NCBI GenBank assembly: GCA_050952085.1
Contig: JBMNKH010000004.1
Location: forward strand, 124,001 to 188,000
DNA: 64,000 nt
Reading direction: 5' to 3'
DNA from: DTU015 sp012837895
Lineage (GTDB): Bacteria; Bacillota; Sulfobacillia; Fermentithermobacillales; Fermentithermobacillaceae
In this document: piece after piece, positions 16,721 to 25,139 of the stretch
Layout: every line of letters starts with the position of its first letter
Position numbering within the stretch: position 1 is the stretch's first letter
Translations under genes and position numbers: made by a program
The notes under the pieces: model-generated
Database searches by the model: none
What the model was told of the DNA's origin: nothing
The model's input: the letters and a program-made list of their open reading frames with translations, nothing else

Positions 16721-18144
16721 TACACTTGCACCCCCAAATTTTGAAGCACTGAAGACACAAACTCAGGAGTTGAATTTGTATCTTCGGCGAGGAACTCAAG
16801 TTCTTCTTGGGTGACTCTTGCAACGTTGTTTCTTGTGACTGCATTCCTTATGTAGGACGTCTTCATCCTATCAAGATCGACTTCAGTGAAAGTGAGTTGT
16901 GAGAACTCCTCAGGAATAGCTATCACTTTTCCAGGTACGTTTTGTTTTGGCTCGCCGCGCATTACCTCAACGCCGTTTCTCCTTGCAAAATCCAGCTGGG
17001 CCTGCGGGTGCTTTCCGGCTCCTGTGTATTCAGTTTCCTGGACCACCACGATTTCATCTTCAGGAAGCTCCCTTGCAAGAGCTATGGCGGCAGCAAGTGA
17101 AGTGTTGCCTGCAGGTCCCCGTTCCAGTCCCTCTACTTGCGCCAGGGCCTCAGTAACGTAGAACACCTCGCCTTGGGTAACCAGCACATACCTGTCCAGG
17201 TATCTCAAAGGCCTTGCGGCATTCTTGGGAACGTCAGTCCTGTCAGGCCAGGTAGCAAAAGGTACTCCGAAGCCTGTGTGTCCCGTGGTAAACGACTTCT
17301 TGTTGAAATCGTCATCAGACGCCATATGGAGCCCAGTGAGATCCACGCTTGCGCCTATTATTTTGGAATTGGCACCTGCCTTGCGTACGCCCCTGGCTGT
17401 ACCGGTTACGTTGCCGCCTCCGGCATGGGTGACCACCACATACGCCGGGTCTTTTCCATACCTGGCTCTGGTTTGCTCCACCAGTTCGTAACCAAGGGTT
17501 TCAACGCCTGAAATGGCAAAGGGGCTGTACAACGATGCGTTAAAATACCCGGTTTCTTCAAGGAGTAGCAGGGATACATAAAACAGCTCAGGCCCCACTG
17601 TAAGTTGTATGACTTCGGCGCCGTAAGCTTCGCACTTCCTGGATTTTTCTATTATCTCAGGCTGACCTACGCGACGGGAATCGAACACTTCCTGGACCAC
17701 AATGCATCCCAGGTCCGCCATGTTAGCCTGGGAAGCTACCGCCGCCCCGTAGTTGCCGCTTGTTGCTGCAAGCACACCAGGGTATCCAAGTTTCTTGGCA
17801 TGGTATACAGAAACGCTGGCTCTCCTGTCTTTGAAACTCCCAGAGGGATTGGCTGCTTCATCTTTGAGCAAAATCTTAGCCCCGTAACCCTTCTTTGAAG
17901 TCTTCCTTACCAGCTTGGTTATGTTCGTAAGTTCAAGAAGGGGGGTGTTCCCAACTCCCGACTGCTTCTGGATCTCTCTTACCTCTTCCAGTGAATATCC
18001 GGCTTTCTCCATCATACCTTCGTAGTCGAAGGCAATATCAGATTGGATAAACTCGTCATATTCAAGGCCCAAAGCTTTTTTCATAATCTCGCCACGGCGG
18101 GCCATCACTGCATTGTAAGACAAGTCGCGGGACACTTCACTCAT
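16720..18144 (-). CDS. ortB: 2-amino-4-oxopentanoate thiolase, PLP subunit
   Basis: OrtB with OrtA splits 2-amino-4-oxopentanoate with CoA into alanine and acetyl-CoA, the energy-yielding step of the pathway. The 474-residue protein is a fold-type II PLP enzyme (threonine-synthase-like) with the PLP lysine Lys105 in NPSGSFKDRRA, the SGNYG substrate loop and an HAGGGNVTG phosphate loop. It overlaps the ortA 3' end by 8 bases. Confidence 0.95.
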   Translation of the reverse strand: MSEVSRDLSYNAVMARRGEIMKKALGLEYDEFIQSDIAFDYEGMMEKAGYSLEEVREIQKQSGVGNTPLLELTNITKLVRKTSKKGYGAKILLKDEAANPSGSFKDRRASVSVYHAKKLGYPGVLAATSGNYGAAVASQANMADLGCIVVQEVFDSRRVGQPEIIEKSRKCEAYGAEVIQLTVGPELFYVSLLLLEETGYFNASLYSPFAISGVETLGYELVEQTRARYGKDPAYVVVTHAGGGNVTGTARGVRKAGANSKIIGASVDLTGLHMASDDDFNKKSFTTGHTGFGVPFATWPDRTDVPKNAARPLRYLDRYVLVTQGEVFYVTEALAQVEGLERGPAGNTSLAAAIALARELPEDEIVVVQETEYTGAGKHPQAQLDFARRNGVEVMRGEPKQNVPGKVIAIPEEFSQLTFTEVDLDRMKTSYIRNAVTRNNVARVTQEELEFLAEDTNSTPEFVSSVLQNLGVQV

Positions 18145-18442
18145 CCTCCTTTAACATAGCCCTCAGTTCTTGCCCAACTGGCAAGAGCTCCGGCACAGAC
18201 GGTCCGAATGAATGAGTGTAACCCGGGTTCACTCTTGTCAAAGTGCCCTTTACTACGCGGTTTGCCGGGGTCCTGATTTCAATGGGTTCCCCGACTGTTC
18301 CGGAACTCAAGGCCCAGCCTTTGACCCAGCACTCCAACGGAACCTTCTTGGTATCCTCAGGAACATCGGGCGAACGTTCTTCAGGCGTCAATACAACATA
18401 GTGAACCTCAACCCATTCGCCTTGCTTACATGTTTTTGACAC
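18137..18442 (-). CDS. ortA: 2-amino-4-oxopentanoate thiolase, small subunit
   Basis: A 101-residue OrtA with the family-typical start KQGEWVEVHYVVL and VPEDTKKVPLE. I chose the GTG at 18442, four bases after GAGGTGAG, because it gives the normal length (about 100). The frame is open to 18514, but that would overlap ord by 34 bases. It lies 38 bases after ord and is coupled to ortB. Confidence 0.92.
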   Translation of the reverse strand: MSKTCKQGEWVEVHYVVLTPEERSPDVPEDTKKVPLECWVKGWALSSGTVGEPIEIRTPANRVVKGTLTRVNPGYTHSFGPSVPELLPVGQELRAMLKEDE

Positions 18443-18480
18443 AGTACTCACCTCACTGAAACTAATAGCTGAAGGGCTCC

Positions 18481-19524
18481 TTACTTCGGTGACACGGCAG
18501 ACAGGGTATGCCACAAACGTGGGACCGGCAAGTCCGCCATGGTAACAAGCCCTGCAGGGCCGTCCATCACAAGGGGGATCATGTTCACAGCTATAGCTAT
18601 TGTCCCTATGCCCCCTGGGATTTCAGGTTCGATTGCTAAGTTCACAGGCGGGTTGCCTTTGATGGTTATGTAATCTCCTGTGCTCACGCCTTCCAGCCCG
18701 GGGCAAACCTGTTGCGGGTGCTCGAGGAATATCACTTCCCTGCCTTTGGAATATGCTCTTGCAATGTGGCGGCATCCAGCCACGTACCCAGGCGGGACTG
18801 TGATATAAGGGGTACGTCTCTCCACAGTTGTGATGATAGGTTCCCGCTCCTCAACTACCTCATCAATTTCCCACCCCAAAGCTTTGCCTATGAGCATCAG
18901 CGACTGCTCAAACCCGATATGCCCCACTATTTCGCCGGAGGCAAGTCCCTGCTGGAACTGTTCCGGAGTCGTGCCAACCCCCTGGGTTCTCATTACAGTG
19001 CTGCCAAACGGGGAAAGGTCGTTAACCCTTTTTCCGTGTATATGCTCTACATCCATGCAAATCCCGGTTAGGGATATGATCAGGGTATCCAGTATAAACC
19101 CTGGATTAATCCCTGTGCCCAGCACCGTCTTGCCTTTTTGCCTGGCCAAACGGTCAATCTTATCTGACAACTCTTGAGATGCCGCCCAGGGAAACGCCAT
19201 TTCTTCAGCTATTGTGATTACATTGGCGTCATGTTCCAAAGAGATCTCAATCCCAGCGAATACTTCCTTGACGAACGATGCAGTGCTCTGAAGCACAATG
19301 TCCGGTTTTGACTCAAAGGCCTCTTCTACATCTGTAGTCACGATAACCCCTGTGGGTGCCTTGCCGATGACCTCACCCAGGTCCTTGCCTGCCTTAGTAG
19401 GCCTGCTTGCCACAGCCGCTACTATCTCTACATCCGGATTTTCAAGGAGCATAGAAGCCATCCCGCTTCCCATGGCTCCCAAACCCCATAGAAGAACCCT
19501 TGTCCTATCGTCACTCTTACCCAT
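18481..19524 (-). CDS. ord: 2,4-diaminopentanoate dehydrogenase
   Basis: Ord oxidatively deaminates 2,4-diaminopentanoate to 2-amino-4-oxopentanoate with NAD(P)+. The 347-residue protein has an N-terminal Rossmann fold (LLWGLGAMGSGMA) and a dihydrodipicolinate-reductase-like remainder with a GTGINPGF motif. The ATG at 19524 follows GGGGGGTAGAGGA. The frame is open to a TTG at 19605, but that extension lacks the family start. It is the first gene of the ten-gene operon. No pathway regulator or ornithine transporter is adjacent. Confidence 0.94.
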   Translation of the reverse strand: MGKSDDRTRVLLWGLGAMGSGMASMLLENPDVEIVAAVASRPTKAGKDLGEVIGKAPTGVIVTTDVEEAFESKPDIVLQSTASFVKEVFAGIEISLEHDANVITIAEEMAFPWAASQELSDKIDRLARQKGKTVLGTGINPGFILDTLIISLTGICMDVEHIHGKRVNDLSPFGSTVMRTQGVGTTPEQFQQGLASGEIVGHIGFEQSLMLIGKALGWEIDEVVEEREPIITTVERRTPYITVPPGYVAGCRHIARAYSKGREVIFLEHPQQVCPGLEGVSTGDYITIKGNPPVNLAIEPEIPGGIGTIAIAVNMIPLVMDGPAGLVTMADLPVPRLWHTLSAVSPK

Positions 19525-19764
19525 TCCTCTACCCCCCTGATAGTACTTAGTAAGCCATTTCAAGCCAGGAATTAACCAACCAATAACAGGCAGTTCCCTG
19601 GCCAATGTTGTACTTTGAGATGCCCCTTGTCGCGAGAGTCAATAATCCGGTCTATCGTTCATTCATTCTTGAATAATCCATGGAATTCCTTCTTCTAGGG
19701 AGGTGATCTTACGTCAAAGTGATTTACGGCACAAACATGATGCCAATCACATAAGGAAAGGGGG

Positions 19765-20484
19765 TCATTGGGAGGTAATGAATGCGAATACCGCCTCATA
19801 TATGCATGTGACTAGTTTCTCCTGGTACTCGTCTGAACCCAATAGCATTTCCTCATCAGGGTTGGACAGGAAGCCCAATTCGACGGTGACAGCCGGCATT
19901 TCAGCGTGGTTGAGGATGAAATGATCCAGCCTTGCGGATATCTCCCGCTCTGTGTCAGTGGATTTGACCAGTTCGTCCTGGATCATCTGGGCAAGTTTCT
20001 TGGAATCAGGGTGTTTTGAAGCATTGTAAAACACCTGGGCTCCTCTTTCCCACGGGTCGGTGAAAGCATTACAGTGAAGTGAGAGGGCAACCGTTGCCCT
20101 TGACTGTTTCATCAGCTTTATTCTGGCGTCTACATCGCTCACATCAGGAGTCTCAAGGTCATAGTCCCCTGTGCGGGTGTAAACTACCCGGGCCCCGTTG
20201 CGTTCAAGCCTGGATCCGAGAAGCAAAGCTACTTTCAGAACGATCTCTTTTTCTGTATAGGTTTGCCCGCAAGCCCCAGGATCGATGCCGCCATGTCCAG
20301 GGTCTATGAAAACCACCTGGCCTTCCAAGGGCCTCACCGCAGTAACCGGCATTACTCCCCTGGAAATAACAATACTGAGCAAGAGTGAAACTGCCAGGAC
20401 TCCCAATACACCTTTTGGGGGTACCTCAAAAAGGGGCCGGCTTCTCCGCCTGCCCCTTCTTCTCCTGGTTCTCCGCATCCGCAA
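19765..20484 (-). CDS. cwlD: N-acetylmuramoyl-L-alanine amidase, CwlD type
   Basis: This 239-residue zinc amidase has an Arg-rich N-terminus, one membrane segment (about 25-45) and an Amidase_3 domain. The ligands are His64 in DPGHGG, a glutamate near 78-80, His137 in LSLHCNA and catalytic Glu202 in VTVELGF. In Bacillus, CwlD makes muramic-delta-lactam in the spore cortex and lies downstream of rpsI, as here. That synteny and the size support CwlD rather than a vegetative amidase, and imply a spore-former. The GerD-type partner PdaA is not in the window. Confidence 0.88.
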   Translation of the reverse strand: MRMRRTRRRRGRRRSRPLFEVPPKGVLGVLAVSLLLSIVISRGVMPVTAVRPLEGQVVFIDPGHGGIDPGACGQTYTEKEIVLKVALLLGSRLERNGARVVYTRTGDYDLETPDVSDVDARIKLMKQSRATVALSLHCNAFTDPWERGAQVFYNASKHPDSKKLAQMIQDELVKSTDTEREISARLDHFILNHAEMPAVTVELGFLSNPDEEMLLGSDEYQEKLVTCIYEAVFAFITSQ

Positions 20485-20549
20485 TTCCTCTCAAAACAGC
20501 ATACTACAGGTAATCTATACCCATAGATCGCCAAATATGTCTAAGTATA

Positions 20550-20936
20550 TTAACGTTTTGAGAATTGTGATGCCTTCCTGGCCTTCTTGAGGCCGTATTT
20601 CTTGCGCTCTTTCATACGGGGATCGCGTGTCAGGTAACCTGCTTTCTTCAGGATGCCCCTGTAATTGCCATCTATTTTCAGGAGGGCCCTGGCAACACCA
20701 TGCCTGGTTGCCCCTGCCTGGCCACTAAGGCCTCCTCCCTCAGCGTTGACATAGACGTCAAAACGTCCTTCAGTACCGGTTAAACGCAAAGGGGAGACTG
20801 CATGGGCCTCAAGCACTCTGTCGCCAAAATACTCAGTAAGCTCTTTGCCGTTTATAATAAACCTGCCTGTGCCCGGCAACAACCTTACTCTGGCCACTGC
20901 ATGTTTCCGCCGTCCTGTAGCAAATACTTGCTCCAC
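20550..20936 (-). CDS. rpsI: 30S ribosomal protein S9
   Basis: The 128-residue S9 ends in the conserved KKARKASQFSKR tail that reaches the P-site tRNA. The GTG at 20936 is used because it lies 8 bases after GGAGG and gives the family length. One base separates it from the rplM stop, so the pair is translationally coupled. The frame remains open for 43 codons upstream inside rplM. Confidence 0.96.
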   Translation of the reverse strand: MEQVFATGRRKHAVARVRLLPGTGRFIINGKELTEYFGDRVLEAHAVSPLRLTGTEGRFDVYVNAEGGGLSGQAGATRHGVARALLKIDGNYRGILKKAGYLTRDPRMKERKKYGLKKARKASQFSKR

Positions 20937-20937
20937 C

Positions 20938-21375
20938 TCAGTTCCCTCCTTGCCAAAACTCAGGTTTCTGTGCCTCATGGGGATGATTCGGGCCCCTGTA
21001 CACGAAAAGGCGCTTGCGGAGCCGCCTTCCCAAGCGGTTCTTGGGAAGCATGCCCTTAACGGCAACTTCTACAACACGTTCCGGGCGCTCTTTCAGCATT
21101 ATCCTGTAGGGAATATACCTGTCGCCACCGGGATAGCCCGAATGGGTGAAAAATATCTTCTGCTCCGGCTTCTTGCCTGTGAGCAGTACATCTTTCGCGT
21201 TTATGATGATTACGCTGTCCCCCATGTCCACAGACGGGGTAAACGTAGGTTTGTGTTTCCCGCGCAGCAAGGTGGCGGCCAAAGACGCTATCCTACCCAA
21301 TGGTTTACCCTTGGCATCAATGATCCACCACTTCCGTGGAACTTCCCCCGGCTTGGCCATATACGTTACGCCCAC
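20938..21375 (-). CDS. rplM: 50S ribosomal protein L13
   Basis: L13 of 145 residues, with the KWWIIDAKGKPLGR start region and LPKNRLGR near the C-terminus. The GTG at 21375 lies 8 bases after AAGGAGGT. It has its own promoter (21414-21442) and heads the rplM-rpsI-cwlD unit. Confidence 0.96.
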   Translation of the reverse strand: MGVTYMAKPGEVPRKWWIIDAKGKPLGRIASLAATLLRGKHKPTFTPSVDMGDSVIIINAKDVLLTGKKPEQKIFFTHSGYPGGDRYIPYRIMLKERPERVVEVAVKGMLPKNRLGRRLRKRLFVYRGPNHPHEAQKPEFWQGGN

Positions 21376-21413
21376 TGTCACAACCTCCTTATGCCGCCAT
21401 ATAAGCAACATTC

Positions 21414-21442
21414 ATTCTAACTTTGTGGATTTGCCCGGTCAA
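21414..21442 (-). promoter_or_regulatory. Sigma-A promoter of rplM-rpsI
   Basis: On the minus strand TTGACC (21442-21437) and TAGAAT (21419-21414) are 17 bases apart, each matching 5 of 6 consensus positions. The predicted start is about 30 bases before the rplM GTG. The -35 box overlaps the truA stop codon. Confidence 0.7.
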
Positions 21443-22212
21443 GAGAAACTCACCTTTTCAAGGCACAATCCCTTGCCTGGAACACATTGCCCCACTTTGT
21501 ACTTGTTTCCTGACTCTGCCGCCTCAAGGGCTCTCCTTACCGTCCCAGGCGGCAGGTAGCCCCTACCTACATCCAACATGGTTCCAACCATAAGCCTTAT
21601 CATTTTGTAAAGGAAACCGTCAGCGGTAACCCAAAACTCCCACAGCACGCCTTTCTGGCCGTCTACTTCCTTTTGTACCCATGTTGCCTGGGTCACGCCC
21701 CTTACGGTAGTCTTGGCCGAAGATCCCAAAGCCCTGAAATTTGCAAAATCATTTGTGCCTTGGAATCCCGCTGCTTCGTCCTCCATCAGCCGGTAGTCAA
21801 GATGGCCCGGGTACCACAGCACGTACCTGTGGGCCATAACCGGCAGCCGGTCCCCGCGCCAGATCCTGTAGCAATAGGTCTTGCTCACTGCATCCTTTAC
21901 AGGGTCGAAATCTAGGGCAACTTCCTCTGCCCAATCCGCTATAACGTCGTCAGGCAGAAGTCCAATCAGGCCCTTTGGAATCCTATCCGGAGGGATGGAG
22001 GAAACTGTGTCAAACGCAACTACCTGACCCCGGGCATGAACTCCTGCATCGGTCCGGCCTGCAGCTCTTACCCTGACAGGATGCTTTAACAGCTTCCCCA
22101 GGGCATCCTCCAAGACCCCTTGGACTGTAACTACATCCTTTTGTCTTTGAAACCCCGCGTACTGCGTACCGTCATACTGTAAGTGTAGCCTTACCCTGGT
22201 TACTTCACCCAT
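21439..22212 (-). CDS. truA: tRNA pseudouridine(38-40) synthase
   Basis: TruA converts uridines 38-40 of the tRNA anticodon arm to pseudouridine. The 257-residue protein has the catalytic Asp55 in AGRTDAGVHA and the YDGTQYAGFQ start motif. It follows ecfT by 16 bases, the usual Firmicutes order. Confidence 0.95.
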   Translation of the reverse strand: MGEVTRVRLHLQYDGTQYAGFQRQKDVVTVQGVLEDALGKLLKHPVRVRAAGRTDAGVHARGQVVAFDTVSSIPPDRIPKGLIGLLPDDVIADWAEEVALDFDPVKDAVSKTYCYRIWRGDRLPVMAHRYVLWYPGHLDYRLMEDEAAGFQGTNDFANFRALGSSAKTTVRGVTQATWVQKEVDGQKGVLWEFWVTADGFLYKMIRLMVGTMLDVGRGYLPPGTVRRALEAAESGNKYKVGQCVPGKGLCLEKVSFS

Positions 22213-22228
22213 GAGAACGCACCCACTG

Positions 22229-23059
22229 TCAAACTGTGCCCCTTGGAATCACCGGCCCAAACCGGACCCGGGTATAGACTACCAACGCTGACATAACAAT
22301 TGTAAGGCCAAGGGCATAATAGTCCTTGGCAGACAAGCTCAGTTGCCTCATCCTGGTCCTGCCCTCGCCACCCCTGTAACACCTGGCTTCCATGGCCATA
22401 GCCAGCTCATCGGCCCTCCTGAAGGCACTGACAAACAAAGGCACCAGCAAGGGCACCAGGCTCTTTGCCCTTTGGAACATGTTACCGGATTCAAAATCAG
22501 CTCCCCTGGCCATCTGAGCTTTCATTATCCTGTCAGCTTCCTCCAGCAGGGTCGGGATGAACCGCAAAGCGATTGTCATCATCATTGCGATTTCATGGGC
22601 AGGAACCCCTATCCTTGAAAAAGGCTTGAGTATGTCTTCAAGCCCGTCAGTTAACTCAATAGGAGAGGTGGTCAGGGTCAAAAGGGACGTGAATATTATC
22701 AGGATGATAAGCCTCAGGGCTATGAACAAACCTTGAATCAAACCAGGCAACGTTGCTTTGAGCGGGCCAATCTGAAATATTGCATGACCTGGCGTAAGAA
22801 ACAGGTGCAGCAGAATTGTAAAACTCATTATGAAAACAATTGGCCTGAGCCCCCTGATCAGCACCTTCCAGGGAATCCTTGAAAGAGTCACTGCAAGCAC
22901 GGCGAAGGTGCCTGTAACGGCAAACGCGTAGAAGTTGTTGCCCACAAACAGTATCGCCATAAAAATGATTGATATCAGTATCTTTGCCCTAGGATCCAAG
23001 GAGTGCACAAATGAACGGACAGGGTAATACTGCCCCACTAATATCCCGCCTGAAATCAT
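22229..23059 (-). CDS. ecfT: ECF transporter transmembrane subunit EcfT
   Basis: A 276-residue membrane protein that couples the two ECF ATPases to exchangeable S components for vitamin or metal uptake. It has several hydrophobic helices and the two coupling-helix motifs: MARGAD near residue 180 and an EARCYRGG near 235. It overlaps ecfA2 as ATGA. No S component is encoded nearby, so this is a group II (shared) module. Confidence 0.93.
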   Translation of the reverse strand: MISGGILVGQYYPVRSFVHSLDPRAKILISIIFMAILFVGNNFYAFAVTGTFAVLAVTLSRIPWKVLIRGLRPIVFIMSFTILLHLFLTPGHAIFQIGPLKATLPGLIQGLFIALRLIILIIFTSLLTLTTSPIELTDGLEDILKPFSRIGVPAHEIAMMMTIALRFIPTLLEEADRIMKAQMARGADFESGNMFQRAKSLVPLLVPLFVSAFRRADELAMAMEARCYRGGEGRTRMRQLSLSAKDYYALGLTIVMSALVVYTRVRFGPVIPRGTV

Positions 23060-23922
23060 ACAGCTCCTGCCACCCCTTTTCTCCTCAGTTCCTTGACTAT
23101 CTCAGCGTGCGCCTCTTCAACTGTAAGCACGTCGTTCCTGACTGCCCAACCCCGCTTACGCAGCTTTTCCATGAGCACTGTCACCTCAGGGGGCTTGAGC
23201 TTCATGGACTCTAAGAACTCCCGCTGTGAAAACACTTCCCTTGCAGGCCCGTCGGCTACCAGCTTGCCCCTGTCAAGGACCATCACTCTCTCGCATAACC
23301 TGGCTACATCGTCCATGTTATGAGAAACCAGGATAACAGTCATCCCGCTTTCATGGAGCTGCTTTATGTTGTCCAGTATCTCAGCCCTGCCTTTGGGATC
23401 AAGCCCCGCCGTAGGCTCGTCCAAAATGAGCACCTTGGGCTGGATCGCCAGGATGCCGGCAATGGCTACCCTCCTGACCTGTCCCCCTGACAGCTCAAAC
23501 GGGGAACGGGACAACAAGTCACGGTCTAACCCTACCAGCGTGCAAGCTTTCTTGACCCGTTCCTCTGTCTCTGTTTGGCTAAAGCCCAGATTCCTCGGTC
23601 CAAAAGCTATGTCATCGTAAACCGTCTCTTCAAACACTTGCTGTTCTGGGTATTGAAATACCAGGCCTATCTTCCGCCTGATTTGCTTCAGGCTGACACC
23701 TTTTGACCAGATGTCGACACCGTCGACGATTACATTGCCGGCTGTGGGCCTGAGCAAGCCGTTTAGGTGCTGGATCAGCGTTGACTTACCAGAGCCTGTG
23801 GCACCAATAAGGCCTATGAATTCACCGTCGTCTACCCGGAAATCTATGCCGGATATAGCTGTTACTTCCGACGTGGTCCCTTTCATATATGTATGGGTTA
23901 GATTCCTGACTTCAATCGGCAT
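23056..23922 (-). CDS. ecfA2: ECF transporter ATPase EcfA2
   Basis: The 288-residue ABC ATPase has Walker A GATGSGKST (40-48), a Q-loop in FQYPEQQ, signature LSGGQ (144-148), Walker B LILDEP (165-170) and the switch His in LVSHN. It overlaps ecfA1 by 25 bases and ecfT by 4, so the three are made together. Confidence 0.93.
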   Translation of the reverse strand: MPIEVRNLTHTYMKGTTSEVTAISGIDFRVDDGEFIGLIGATGSGKSTLIQHLNGLLRPTAGNVIVDGVDIWSKGVSLKQIRRKIGLVFQYPEQQVFEETVYDDIAFGPRNLGFSQTETEERVKKACTLVGLDRDLLSRSPFELSGGQVRRVAIAGILAIQPKVLILDEPTAGLDPKGRAEILDNIKQLHESGMTVILVSHNMDDVARLCERVMVLDRGKLVADGPAREVFSQREFLESMKLKPPEVTVLMEKLRKRGWAVRNDVLTVEEAHAEIVKELRRKGVAGAV

Positions 23923-24761
23923 AGTTCATCCACCAGTTCATCAACGGTTAATATGCCCGGATCTATGTTCACGCCAGACGACCATAAGCGCCGGCTGAGT
24001 TGTCCGACAGGGGGCACCTCAAGCCCTACCTGTGAAACCCGCTTCCACTGGCCGAAAATTTCCTTTGGTGTTCCGGCCATCGCAATTTCGCCTTTATCCA
24101 TCACGATAACCCTGTCAGCATAAAGCGCTTCGTCCATGAAGTGGGTTATATGGATAACGGTAATGCCCATTTCTTCGTTCAAGCGTTTTATCGTCTTCAT
24201 TACTTCTTCACGGCCTGAAGGATCGAGCATAGCTGTGGGCTCATCAAGGATTATGCACTTTGGCTTCATCGCCAGGATCCCGGCTATCGCTACCCTTTGC
24301 TTCTGCCCTCCTGACAAATGGTGGGGGGAATGGCGGCGGAACTCCTCCATGCCCACACTCTTGAGAGCACCTGCTACCAAGGTCCTTATATCCCCCGGTT
24401 CAACTCCCAGGTTTTCAGGGCCAAAAGCAACGTCCTCTTCAACCACGGTAGCTACCAATTGGTTATCAGGGTTCTGAAACACCATCCCGGCACTGCGCCT
24501 TATCTCCCAAGTAAGTTCAGGATCTTTTGTGTTCATCCCGAAAACCCAGACGTCACCTTCATCAGGCAGCAAAAGAGCGTTGAAGTGTTTGGCTAGGGTG
24601 GATTTGCCTGACCCGTTAGGGCCTAACACTACGACAAATTCTCCTTGAGAAATCTCAAGATCCGCCCCAGCCAACGCCAAGACTTTATCAGACTCGTCCA
24701 CCTCGTACCTGAAAACCACGCCTTCCGCTTCGAGGCCCCTGGCTTTTTCAACTGCCGTCAT
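23898..24761 (-). CDS. ecfA1: ECF transporter ATPase EcfA1
   Basis: The 287-residue ABC ATPase has Walker A GPNGSGKST (47-55), FQNPDNQ, LSGGQ (149-153), LDEP (172-175) and ITHFMDEA. The ATG at 24761 is favoured over a TTG two codons earlier because of AGAGGG spacing. It lies just after rplQ, continuing the alpha operon. Confidence 0.93.
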   Translation of the reverse strand: MTAVEKARGLEAEGVVFRYEVDESDKVLALAGADLEISQGEFVVVLGPNGSGKSTLAKHFNALLLPDEGDVWVFGMNTKDPELTWEIRRSAGMVFQNPDNQLVATVVEEDVAFGPENLGVEPGDIRTLVAGALKSVGMEEFRRHSPHHLSGGQKQRVAIAGILAMKPKCIILDEPTAMLDPSGREEVMKTIKRLNEEMGITVIHITHFMDEALYADRVIVMDKGEIAMAGTPKEIFGQWKRVSQVGLEVPPVGQLSRRLWSSGVNIDPGILTVDELVDELCRLKSGI

Positions 24762-24772
24762 GCTCAACCCTC

Positions 24773-25123
24773 TTACCTATCCGGCTGGATAAGTTCGATA
24801 ATAGCCATGGGTGCCCCGTCGCCCCGTCTTTGGCGGGTTTGGATAATCCTCGTGTAGCCGCCTGAGCGATGGGCATATCTGGGCCCGATAGTCTCGAAAA
24901 GCTTAGTTACCACATCTTCCTCAGAGATATAAGCTAAAGCCCTGCGCCTTGCAGCCAGGTTGTCCTTTTTCGCAAGGGTAATCATTTTTTCACATATGGA
25001 CTGAGCCTCTTTCGCCTTCGTCAGAGTGGTCTCTATCCTTTCCTGCTTCAAAAGTGACGTTACCAGGCCGCGAAGAAGTGCCTTGCGTTGCGCTGATGGT
25101 CTGTCAAATCGAGAGTAACCCAC
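24773..25123 (-). CDS. rplQ: 50S ribosomal protein L17
   Basis: L17 of 116 residues, with the start MGYSRFDRPSAQRKALLR and the VTKLFETIGPRY region. It lies 16 bases after rpoA, the standard alpha-operon order. Confidence 0.97.
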   Translation of the reverse strand: MGYSRFDRPSAQRKALLRGLVTSLLKQERIETTLTKAKEAQSICEKMITLAKKDNLAARRRALAYISEEDVVTKLFETIGPRYAHRSGGYTRIIQTRQRRGDGAPMAIIELIQPDR

Positions 25124-25139
25124 TTCGTTTCCCCCTCAT

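Noticed and set aside
22229..24761. ECF transporter lacking an S component as a possible broken system
   Set aside because: Group II ECF modules share one EcfA1-A2-T with S proteins encoded elsewhere, and this ribosomal-cluster location is usual for Firmicutes.
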